A program made the position numbers and the translations under genes. Below the pieces are notes generated by a model. That model was not told where the DNA came from. It searched no databases and was given only the letters and a program-made list of their open reading frames with translations. A stretch of DNA of 59,446 nt from CAZBEL01 sp964628055. GTDB taxonomy: Bacteria; Fidelibacterota; Marinisomatia; Marinisomatales; TCS56. This document shows positions 52,919 through 59,446 of the stretch, one piece after another. Position 1 is the stretch's first letter. The number at the start of each line of letters is the position of its first letter. The DNA lies in NCBI GenBank assembly GCA_964628055.1, contig CAZVNL010000013.1:1-59446 (forward strand), in the 5' to 3' direction.

Positions 52919-53802
52919 ATCTACCCTATCAGCGTCGCTTCTCTTCCTATCGTTGGGTGTGGATAGGATTGGGTGTCCTGGTGGTATTGGTTCTTATTTT
53001 ACGATTAACCTTTTGGAGCCCCTGGGGAGAACGCTTCGCCTTAGGTCCTAGGGTAGCGGTGGTGAAGGTGGAGGGCCCGATCTTTTCGGCGGAAACCACC
53101 GTCCGGACTTTAAATCGTTACGCCGAACGCGAAGACGTGAAGGCGGTGGTGTTACGTATTGAGAGTCCAGGTGGAGGGGTGGCCGCATCGCAAGAAATAT
53201 ATGAGCGGGTAAAGTCTCTGAATACCATAAAACCGGTGGTAGCTTCCATGGGGGGTATTGCCGCTTCGGGGGGGTATTACATTGCTTTGGGATGCCGACG
53301 GATTATGGCTAATCCCGGCACGATTACCGGCAGCATTGGGGTGATCATGGAGTATCCGGTAGCCACTGAGTTGTTGGGTAAAGTGGGCTTGGAGATGGAG
53401 ACCATTAAAAGCGGCGCTTTAAAAGACGCCGGGTCGCCTACCCGTCCTCCCACGGAAGCTGACCGAGTTTATTTCCAAGGGGTGATTGACAATCTCCACC
53501 AACAGTTCGTGCGGGCGGTGGTGGAAGGACGTCACCTGTCAGAATCCCAGGTAACGACCCTGGCCAACGGACAGGTTTTTACCGGAGAGCAGTCCCTAAC
53601 CTTGGGATTGATTGACACCTTAGGGACGTTGGAGGCGGCCATTTCCCTGGCGGGCGAGTTGTCTGGCATAAAGGGGAAGCCCAATGTGTTATGGGAGCGA
53701 CGGAAACGTCCCTCGTTAATAGATTTTCTTTTTGGTAAAGTTGAACAAACAGCCAGCCGATGGTGGTCGGCCCGACCGGCTTACCGCTGGCGATGGGAGT
53801 AA
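52915..53802 (+). CDS. sppA: Signal peptide peptidase SppA (S49 family, short form)
   Basis: A 295-residue membrane-anchored serine peptidase that degrades remnant signal peptides. One N-terminal helix (about residues 13-32) precedes the S49 domain. The nucleophile Ser118 is in MGGIAASGGYY and the catalytic Lys170 is in IKSGALKDAGSPTR, at the same spacing as in Bacillus SppA. The TTG at 52915 overlapping the mltD stop gives the normal length; an in-frame ATG further upstream reads through the mltD end and is rejected. Confidence 0.93.
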   Translation: MNLPYQRRFSSYRWVWIGLGVLVVLVLILRLTFWSPWGERFALGPRVAVVKVEGPIFSAETTVRTLNRYAEREDVKAVVLRIESPGGGVAASQEIYERVKSLNTIKPVVASMGGIAASGGYYIALGCRRIMANPGTITGSIGVIMEYPVATELLGKVGLEMETIKSGALKDAGSPTRPPTEADRVYFQGVIDNLHQQFVRAVVEGRHLSESQVTTLANGQVFTGEQSLTLGLIDTLGTLEAAISLAGELSGIKGKPNVLWERRKRPSLIDFLFGKVEQTASRWWSARPAYRWRWE

Positions 53803-53805
53803 ATC

Positions 53806-54102
53806 ATGACAAAACAGGATATTGTAGATATTGTGGCCGAGGCCACGGGTCTCACCAAGGTGGAGACGGAGGCGGTGATGAACGGAATCATGACTACCAT
53901 CATTGAATCCTTGGCTCAGAACAAACATATTGAGCTGCGGGGATTTGGGTCGTTTGGTGTTCGTCACCGTTTACCCAAAAAGGCTCGGAATCCCAGTACC
54001 GGCGCCCCCATTTATTTGCCAGAACGTTACGTACCCACGTTCAAACCGTCTAAGTACATGCGTTCCCGGGTCAATGAATCTCTACAAAACATCAAACCTT
54101 AG
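53806..54102 (+). CDS. HU/IHF-family DNA-binding protein
   Basis: A 98-residue nucleoid protein. It begins MTKQDIVDIVAEATGLTKVE and carries the family signature ELRGFGSFGVRHR and the DNA-binding arm region KKARNPSTGAPIYLPER. HU and IHF subunits cannot be separated reliably here. The length is slightly longer than E. coli HU because of a short C-terminal tail. It is 3 bases after sppA and 8 bases before the COX24-like gene. Confidence 0.93.
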   Translation: MTKQDIVDIVAEATGLTKVETEAVMNGIMTTIIESLAQNKHIELRGFGSFGVRHRLPKKARNPSTGAPIYLPERYVPTFKPSKYMRSRVNESLQNIKP

Positions 54103-54110
54103 GTTGTACT

Positions 54111-54206
54111 ATGCCCTGTGGAAAAAAACGGAAAAGAAGGAAAATAAGCACTCACAAGCGGAAAAAACGTCTCCGTGCCGATCGTCATAAGAAGAAGAAC
54201 CGCTAG
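54111..54206 (+). CDS. COX24/AURKAIP1-like small ribosomal-type protein
   Basis: A 31-residue, extremely basic protein: the N-terminus is MPCGKKRKRRK and the middle THKRKKRLR, ending in DRHKKKNR. This pattern matches the small AURKAIP1/COX24-domain proteins of FCB bacteria, homologous to a mitochondrial small-subunit ribosomal protein. It would bind rRNA in the small subunit. It is too short to be found by usual gene length limits, but its codons are uninterrupted between ATG at 54111 and TAG at 54204-54206 and it lies neatly between HU and the next gene. Confidence 0.8.
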   Translation: MPCGKKRKRRKISTHKRKKRLRADRHKKKNR

Positions 54207-54220
54207 GGAAGGGTCGCCCT

Positions 54221-55090
54221 GTGCGGCGCCGCTATTTATTTGTTAGCGTCTTTCTGCTCCTCGTGGTCCCGGCCGACCTGGCCTGGGCCTGGGGCTATAC
54301 GGTTCACCGGCGAATAAACCGCCAGGCGGCCCGATTAGTTCCAGCGCCATTGGGCCACTATACAGCCCAACATGCCAACGAGCTGGACCTATACGGCCCC
54401 ACCGCTGACTATATCAAAGAAGCCTATCCCGAAGAGTCACATCGGCATTATTTTGACCTGGACCTCTATCCACCCGACGTATTGGAGAGTACCCCGCACG
54501 ATTTCCAGGCGTTCGTGCAGAGCTACGGGGATAGTGCGGTGAATGCCCGGGGGGTGGTTCCCTGGGCCATACAGGAAACAATGAAACGGATTACACGACT
54601 TTTAAAACGGGGTCAATGGGAATCTGCCACCTTCTACATGGGAATATTGGGCCACTATGTGGCCGATATCCACATGCCGCTTCACACGACGGCCAACTAC
54701 AACGGTCAGCTTACCGACAACCAGGGGGTTCATTTTCGCTGGGAAACGCGGATGGTAGATGAATTTATCCCCGTTTTTAAACCCGTGGGGGAGGTCGTCT
54801 ATCTCCAACAACCGTTAGAGAATACGCTGGAGATCATCGTCCGCTCACATGACCTATATCCCTCTTTATTGCGCGCCGATTCCCTGGCACGGCGTGTGTT
54901 AACGCCCACTCAAAGAGAGCGTTTAAGTACTTACGAGGTACTTTCTTTCGAAAAACCGTATTTAGCGCGCCTCTACCGGGAAACGGAGACCATTGCTGAG
55001 GATTGCTTGGGTCGGGCCGTGGTCATGGTAGCCAGTTATTGGTGGACTTGTTGGATTAACGCTGGGCGACCTTCCATACCGGCACCGTGA
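54221..55090 (+). CDS. Secreted S1/P1 nuclease or zinc-dependent phospholipase C-like protein
   Basis: A 289-residue exported protein. The signal peptide ends before WGYTVHRRIN, so the mature protein would start with Trp, whose backbone binds zinc in this family. Further likely zinc ligands lie in HRHYFDLDLYP, ILGHYVADIHMPLHTT and HFRWE. The family includes fungal P1 nuclease and bacterial phospholipase C, so the substrate is undecided. The start is GTG at 54221, 14 bases after the COX24-like stop. Its stop overlaps the xseA start (TGATG). Confidence 0.78.
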   Translation: MRRRYLFVSVFLLLVVPADLAWAWGYTVHRRINRQAARLVPAPLGHYTAQHANELDLYGPTADYIKEAYPEESHRHYFDLDLYPPDVLESTPHDFQAFVQSYGDSAVNARGVVPWAIQETMKRITRLLKRGQWESATFYMGILGHYVADIHMPLHTTANYNGQLTDNQGVHFRWETRMVDEFIPVFKPVGEVVYLQQPLENTLEIIVRSHDLYPSLLRADSLARRVLTPTQRERLSTYEVLSFEKPYLARLYRETETIAEDCLGRAVVMVASYWWTCWINAGRPSIPAP

Positions 55091-56322
55091 TGAACCAGGA
55101 CAATATTTTAACCGTTTCCCAACTGACCCAACAGATCAAGGGGTTGTTGGAGGAAGCGTTTCCCCTGGTGTGGGTTTCCGGGGAGCTCTCCAATTTTATT
55201 CGTCATCGTTCGGGGCACCTGTATTTTACTTTAAAAGATGAGCGGGCTGAAATCCGGTGCGTCATGTTTCGGGGCCATAACAAATTTTTAAACTTTGAAC
55301 CGGGCCACGGGATGCAGGTTCTGCTTCAGGGACGCCTTTCGGTATACGAGCCGCGGGGTCAATATCAACTGTTGGTCCAACGGATGGAACCCGCCGGCAT
55401 CGGAACTTTGTATTTAGCTTTTGAGGCCTTGAAAAAACGGTTGCGTGAAGAGGGTCTTTTTGCCGAAGAGCAGAAACGGCCCTTGCCTCCGTTTCCTCGG
55501 GTTGTGGGGGTGGTAACCTCTGGCGAGGGAGCGGCTTTGCAGGACATTGTGAATATTCTGAGCCGCCGAGCGCCTCAGGTGCAGATTATTCTCCGGCCCA
55601 CCCTGGTGCAGGGAGAACAGGCGGCTGCTGACATTGTAGCCGCTATTGAGGAATTGGTGCAGAGTGGTCAGCCGGAGGTTCTCATCGTAGGGCGGGGCGG
55701 GGGCTCCCTGGAAGACTTATGGCCCTTTAACGAGGAGTTGGTAGCACGGGCCCTGGCAGCCTGTGAAATACCCATCATTTCCGCTGTGGGGCATGAAACC
55801 GATTTTACCATTGCCGATCTGGTAGCGGACATTCGGGCCCCTACACCCTCAGCTGCCGCCGAATTGGTAGCCCCTGCTCGGGACGAAATCGTAAGTCAAT
55901 TACAGACCTTGAACGGGCGCCTTTCACAGGCCATGGAGTTAGTGTTAGAACGGGACTGGCAACAGGTGGACCATATAACCGAACGCTTGCTGATCCAACA
56001 ACCGGGACGACGGTTGGCCCAATTTGCCAAGCAGGTCGGCTACGCTCAACAACAACTTATCCAAGCCTTTCGCCATCATTTGCAGCTATTTTACTCCCAG
56101 GTAGAAGGGTTGGAAAAGGAATTGCAGGTTCTTAATCCTCATCAGGTACTGGAGCGGGGTTATGCCATTGCTTTTCGGGAAGTCGATAAAGCCATTCTAC
56201 GGGCCCCCGGGGACATTAAACCACGGGAGCGATTTCTTCTCCACCTGGCGCATGGTGAGCTTCAGGCCGAAAAAGTGAAGACTATAAAACGAGGCATGAA
56301 GGTTGGAAATGTGCAGGGATGA
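55090..56322 (+). CDS. xseA: Exodeoxyribonuclease VII large subunit
   Basis: A 410-residue single-strand DNA exonuclease subunit. The N-terminal OB fold begins LTVSQLTQQIKGLLEEAFPL and VWVSGELSNFIRHRSGHLYF. The catalytic domain has VGVVTSGEGAALQDIVNILS, VGRGGGSLEDLWPFNEE and AVGHETDFTIADLVADIRAP with TPSAAAE. A coiled-coil region (about 265-365) follows. The ATG at 55090 overlaps the previous stop; GTG at 55087 is a possible alternative. The small subunit gene follows. Confidence 0.96.
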   Translation: MNQDNILTVSQLTQQIKGLLEEAFPLVWVSGELSNFIRHRSGHLYFTLKDERAEIRCVMFRGHNKFLNFEPGHGMQVLLQGRLSVYEPRGQYQLLVQRMEPAGIGTLYLAFEALKKRLREEGLFAEEQKRPLPPFPRVVGVVTSGEGAALQDIVNILSRRAPQVQIILRPTLVQGEQAAADIVAAIEELVQSGQPEVLIVGRGGGSLEDLWPFNEELVARALAACEIPIISAVGHETDFTIADLVADIRAPTPSAAAELVAPARDEIVSQLQTLNGRLSQAMELVLERDWQQVDHITERLLIQQPGRRLAQFAKQVGYAQQQLIQAFRHHLQLFYSQVEGLEKELQVLNPHQVLERGYAIAFREVDKAILRAPGDIKPRERFLLHLAHGELQAEKVKTIKRGMKVGNVQG

Positions 56323-56347
56323 TTCCTGAAAAGGAGTAAATTTTCCT

Positions 56348-56614
56348 GTGGCAAAGAAGTCGAAAACCAAACCTTTTGAGGAACTCTATCGACGTTTAGA
56401 GGAGGTGGTTGCCCAGTTGGAATCGGGAGACCTACCCCTGGAGAAGAGTTTAGAACTTTTTGAGGAAGGAATGCGCCTATCGGAGCAGTGTCGGAAAGCG
56501 CTCAAAGGGGCCGAAGCGCGTTTAAAGGTATTGGTGAAAGATGAAAAAGGGGAGTTTACCCTAAAAGACGTTCCCCACCCACCAGCCACCGGCGAAACCG
56601 AGAAGACATTGTGA
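56348..56614 (+). CDS. xseB: Exodeoxyribonuclease VII small subunit
   Basis: An 88-residue helical partner of XseA. The core FEELYRRLEEVVAQLESGDL with PLEKSLELFEEGMRLSEQCR is the XseB signature. The start is GTG at 56348, preceded by AAAAGGAGT about 10 bases upstream. It is 25 bases after xseA. Confidence 0.94.
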   Translation: MAKKSKTKPFEELYRRLEEVVAQLESGDLPLEKSLELFEEGMRLSEQCRKALKGAEARLKVLVKDEKGEFTLKDVPHPPATGETEKTL

Positions 56615-56681
56615 GTAAAGAGTTATTCGCGGGCTTTTCCCAACAGGGACGGGAAGTAATCATATTTAGGAGGGTTACCTA

Positions 56682-57572
56682 GTGAAAAAGCCCCGGCGAT
56701 TTGGAATCTGGGGGAATACCGGAAAGCCTGTGTTTTGGGACTTGCTGCCCCAAATTATGGCTTGGGCGCAGGAAAAGGGCTTGGAGGTCTATTTAACTAC
56801 TCGGGTGAGGGATCGCCTGCCAGATAATTTTCCCTTTGCCTTTCAGATCATAGAAAGTGCCGAGGATTTTTATAAACTGCATTTTCTCCTGGCGTTGGGA
56901 GGTGATGGTACCATCTTATCCGCGGGGCGGGCCATAGCCCATCGAAAAACGCCCATTTTGGGAATCCACTTGGGTGAATTGGGTTTTTTGGCGGAAGTAA
57001 CCCTGGAGAATATGTTCCCCCGTTTAAATCTCATGGCGGAGGGAAATTACCACCTCCAACACCGCTTGGTGTTAAAATGTGATGCTTACAACGGGAAGGA
57101 ACCGCGCACCTTTTATGCTCTCAATGATGTGGTAATCGATCGGGGGAAGTCCTTACGCCTGCTTTCTTGTCAGTTATTGGCTAATGATCGTTTTGTGGCC
57201 CATTATAAGTCGGATGGCCTCATCATTGCGACCCCCACCGGTTCCACGGCGTATTCCCTCTCCGCCGGGGGGCCCGTCGTGGAACCCCGTCTCAGCGCCC
57301 TGGTTGTGACCCCTATTTGTCCCCACACCTTGACGTTACGCCCGTTGGTGCTCCCTGACCGTCGGATTCTGGAGATCAGTTTCCTTGACGATCACGGAGA
57401 GGATATCGCCCTGGCTATCGATGGACAAGTCATTGAATATCTCACCTACCAGTCGAAAGTTTTCGTTCAGCGAGCGGGGTATAAAATTAACATGGTGGAA
57501 TTTAACGACACAAATTACTTTCAGATTCTTCGTCAGAAAATGAATTGGGGTCAGCGGGGAGGCCAGGAATAG
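56682..57572 (+). CDS. nadK: NAD kinase
   Basis: A 296-residue enzyme that phosphorylates NAD to NADP. The family motifs are LALGGDGTILSAGR (D75 catalytic), LGELGFLAEV, ALNDVVIDRG and TPTGSTAYSLSAGGPVV. The start is GTG at 56682, fixed by a strong AGGAGGG ribosome-binding site. It converges on the CoA-binding gene with only 23 bases between stops and no clear terminator. Confidence 0.96.
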   Translation: MKKPRRFGIWGNTGKPVFWDLLPQIMAWAQEKGLEVYLTTRVRDRLPDNFPFAFQIIESAEDFYKLHFLLALGGDGTILSAGRAIAHRKTPILGIHLGELGFLAEVTLENMFPRLNLMAEGNYHLQHRLVLKCDAYNGKEPRTFYALNDVVIDRGKSLRLLSCQLLANDRFVAHYKSDGLIIATPTGSTAYSLSAGGPVVEPRLSALVVTPICPHTLTLRPLVLPDRRILEISFLDDHGEDIALAIDGQVIEYLTYQSKVFVQRAGYKINMVEFNDTNYFQILRQKMNWGQRGGQE

Positions 57573-57595
57573 TAGTTGTTTTATTTAGGGGGTGT

Positions 57596-57997
57596 TTAAC
57601 CAAATAGCTGGCGGTGACGCCGTAACATACAATCGTTCATAACCACCAACAGCCCTGCCTCCTGGGCTTGTTTGGCTGCCCCTTCGTTAGTGACGCCATC
57701 TTGCATCCAAACAGCCTGGGCTTTAATGGCGATGGCATCGGCTACAATACCAGGCAAGGCTTCAGAGCGACGGAAAACATCCACCACTTCCACCTGATGG
57801 GGAATATCCTTTAAGGAAGCGTAACTTTTTTCACCTAATATTTGGTCGTATCCGGGGTTGACAGGAATAATACGGTAACCTTGGGACTGTAAATAGGCTG
57901 CCACGCCGTGGCTGGGTCGTTCTGGTTTGGGGGACAGTCCCACCACAGCAATAGTTTTAAAAGCCAGAATTCTTTTTATGGTCTCTAACTCATTCAT
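57596..57997 (-). CDS. CoA-binding domain protein (YccU-like)
   Basis: A 133-residue single-domain Rossmann protein. The N-terminal IAVVGLSPKPERPSHGVA and RIIPVNPGYDQILGEKSY, then the later AVWMQDGVTNEGAAKQAQEA, are conserved in the YccU-type CoA-binding family related to succinyl-CoA synthetase alpha subunits. Its physiological role is not established. The start overlaps the end of the proline dehydrogenase gene by 8 bases, so the two are translated from one transcript. Confidence 0.9.
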   Translation of the reverse strand: MNELETIKRILAFKTIAVVGLSPKPERPSHGVAAYLQSQGYRIIPVNPGYDQILGEKSYASLKDIPHQVEVVDVFRRSEALPGIVADAIAIKAQAVWMQDGVTNEGAAKQAQEAGLLVVMNDCMLRRHRQLFG

Positions 57998-58907
57998 ACT
58001 TGTGTTCGCTCGGTTTAAACAGGTTTTTAATAATGTAACCTAAGATGTCTGGGTTTTCTTTCAGGCGACGGAGGGAGTAATCGAACCAGTCCGCTCCGAA
58101 AGGGATATAGACGCGCACGGAGAAGCCGTGGGCTAAAAGTTGACGTAAGCGATTCCCCATAGGGACACCGTATAATACCTGGAATTCCAATCGTTGAAGA
58201 TCGATGTTTTCTTGGTGTAGCCACGTTTCCAAAGTGTCAATGAGGAATTCATCATGAGTGGCAATGGCCACAAATCCTTCCCGTTTTAAAATGTGTTGGA
58301 CCAGTTTTAAGAAATTATCCCGAATCTCCTCTTTATCCTGAAAGGCGATAGATGGAGATTCCCGGTAGATACCTTTACAAATCCGGCAGTTGAAGTGGGG
58401 CGATAGAAGCCGGCGTACGTCTTCGAAAGTGCGGGATAGGTAGGCTTGCAAAGCAAGGCCAATTTGTGGCGCTGTTTTTAGCCCTTGTTGGTAAATATGA
58501 ATGGTCTGGTCGGTGTAGTGAGAATTCTCCATATCCAACCGCAGGAAATTCCCGGTTTCTTGGGCTTTCTGGAGAATGGAGAGGGTGTTTTCCAGGGCCA
58601 GGTCGGGGGAAATATCAAGGCCGATGTGGGTGAGTTTCAGAGAAATATTACAATTTAGTTGCTGGTCTGCAATTTGTTCCAGGAGGTTTCGGTAGCGATC
58701 CCGGATAGTCATGGCCCATCTCTGGTCATGGGCATGTTCTCCTAAAATATCTAAGGTAGCCAGGTAGCCTCGTTGGTTGAGCAATTGGACTTTTTGCAGG
58801 GCGGATTCCGTTGACTCTCCAGCCACATAGGGGTTGGCGAAGGGACGCGCCATCCAGCGGGGTAGGAAGGGAAGCAAGGTAGCCAGAGTAGAATTAATCC
58901 GTGACAT
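57990..58907 (-). CDS. Proline dehydrogenase (monofunctional, FAD-dependent)
   Basis: A 305-residue TIM-barrel flavoenzyme that oxidises proline to pyrroline-5-carboxylate. Conserved parts are NPYVAGESTESAL near the N-terminus, LGEHAHDQ, ISLKLTHIGLDIS, RLDMENSHY, GLALQAYLSRT, CRICKGIYRES, IATHDEFLID and the C-terminal YGVPMGNRLRQLLAHG with RVYIPFGADWFDYSLRRL. The partner dehydrogenase is not fused and is not in the window. I prefer the ATG at 58905-58907, which matches the usual N-terminus; a TTG at 58973 would add 22 residues. Confidence 0.92.
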   Translation of the reverse strand: MSRINSTLATLLPFLPRWMARPFANPYVAGESTESALQKVQLLNQRGYLATLDILGEHAHDQRWAMTIRDRYRNLLEQIADQQLNCNISLKLTHIGLDISPDLALENTLSILQKAQETGNFLRLDMENSHYTDQTIHIYQQGLKTAPQIGLALQAYLSRTFEDVRRLLSPHFNCRICKGIYRESPSIAFQDKEEIRDNFLKLVQHILKREGFVAIATHDEFLIDTLETWLHQENIDLQRLEFQVLYGVPMGNRLRQLLAHGFSVRVYIPFGADWFDYSLRRLKENPDILGYIIKNLFKPSEHKYE

Positions 58908-58973
58908 GAGAAGAAATTTAGGGTCGCTATGAAGTGCCAACAAATAAAATTCCCTGGGGAAAAATGCGTTCAA

Positions 58974-59446
58974 AGGTGGTTTGGTGATAGACAGGATTTT
59001 TGTAGATATTTAGCTTACTAGCCCTCTTTGTTGGGGAGTATGTTTTGGAGTGAAGCCTAGTATTTTAAAGTGTAGCACTACCGTCCAAAATATTTGAAAT
59101 AAGCGTGTTTAATCCTTCGTGCTCGACGATCTTTGACCGGTTTAACCACTTTTCCATAAACCAATCCTCTAAAGGATTCAAAAAATACTTTTTTAGGGTA
59201 CTTTGAATATGTGATCCAAAATTAACTTGAAATATGCTGTCCAGGACATTTTTATGGTAGGAATCGTCCAATTAAAAAATATTAAGGGGGAATTCGAGGA
59301 AATTTGGACAAATACGAGAACAATCTTATTACCAAATAGTTGTGTATGTTGTTCCAAAAAATATATTGAAACATTTGTTTTGTACAGATGTGAAGCTTAA
59401 TATATTGTTATGCGATACGCAACCATTAACAGCAAACAATGTTGTA
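58974..59446. other. AT-rich terminal region without a convincing gene
   Basis: The last 0.47 kb is more AT-rich than the genes before it. The promoter of the proline dehydrogenase operon should lie at its left end. Apart from a doubtful 68-codon ORF (listed separately) it holds no recognisable gene, RNA or repeat, and it runs off the window edge. Confidence 0.5.
59065..59271 (-). CDS. Doubtful 68-residue ORF or gene remnant
   Basis: A 68-residue reading frame from a TTG that directly follows a TAA, without a ribosome-binding site. The peptide is hydrophilic and looks like the C-terminal end of a folded protein (aromatic and Leu-rich helices, ending NILDGSATL), but I recognise no family. It may be the surviving 3' end of a lost gene or simply an open frame in AT-rich DNA. 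Confidence 0.2.
   Translation of the reverse strand: MDDSYHKNVLDSIFQVNFGSHIQSTLKKYFLNPLEDWFMEKWLNRSKIVEHEGLNTLISNILDGSATL

Noticed and set aside
1..59446. CRISPR arrays, insertion sequences, prophage genes or rRNA
   Set aside because: No regularly spaced repeats, transposase or phage-type proteins, terminal inverted repeats or rRNA segments were seen.

Overview
The window is a chromosomal segment of a Gram-negative bacterium from the Fibrobacterota-Chlorobiota-Bacteroidota (FCB) superphylum or a neighbouring lineage such as Marinimicrobia or Calditrichota. The signs are a SusC/SusD pair, a CarboxypepD-type TonB receptor with a cobalamin riboswitch and a beta-propeller lipoprotein, a DUF2851 protein, a 31-residue COX24/AURKAIP1-like ribosomal protein and a Wza/Wzi outer-membrane polysaccharide system. 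The exact phylum cannot be fixed from sequence reading alone. Start codons are often TTG or GTG, and many genes overlap by 1-4 bases.

Region 1 (1-8.4 kb): tRNA-Asp, a small two-helix membrane protein, a SusC/SusD nutrient-uptake pair closed by a strong terminator, then mltG and a PcrA/UvrD helicase. Region 2 (8.4-11.7 kb) is a patch of gene decay. fur is intact and has a Fur-box-like palindrome in its promoter, but the ferrous-iron genes feoA and feoB behind it are broken by frameshifts, two stop codons and an internal deletion, and a GNAT acetyltransferase gene facing them is also broken. A small Cys-containing Feo-associated ORF survives at the end of the operon.

Region 3 (11.7-18.6 kb): a YhaM-like HD/OB nuclease, an ECF transporter S component and an outer-membrane barrel. 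Convergent to these lies a vitamin B12 uptake operon (cobalamin riboswitch, BtuB-like receptor, BtuG-like surface beta-propeller lipoprotein). Region 4 (18.6-29.8 kb) is a run of mostly housekeeping genes on one strand: NlpC/P60, HNH, trpS, scpA, scpB, rluB, cmk, rpsA, a YbbR protein, tsaD and a VWA membrane protein.

Region 5 (29.9-47.4 kb) is a Wzx/Wzy-type exopolysaccharide or capsule locus. It holds sugar-nucleotide enzymes (ugd, rfbC, rfbB), export proteins (Wza-like, Wzz-like, Wzi-like), a flippase, a polymerase, three GT4 glycosyltransferases, a CDP-alcohol phosphotransferase-like protein, an epimerase, a sulfotransferase and the initiating polyprenyl-phosphate sugar transferase. Its core (about 32.8-40.3 kb) is visibly AT-richer than its flanks. 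The Wzz-like protein carries an N-terminal helix-turn-helix-like domain, which is the most unusual architecture in the window.

Region 6 (47.6-59.0 kb): serS, plsC, DUF2851, rfaE2, mltD, sppA, an HU/IHF protein, a COX24-like miniature gene, an S1/P1-nuclease-like secreted protein, xseA, xseB and nadK, then on the other strand a CoA-binding protein and proline dehydrogenase. The last 0.5 kb is AT-rich with no convincing gene. I saw no CRISPR array, insertion sequence, prophage or rRNA.
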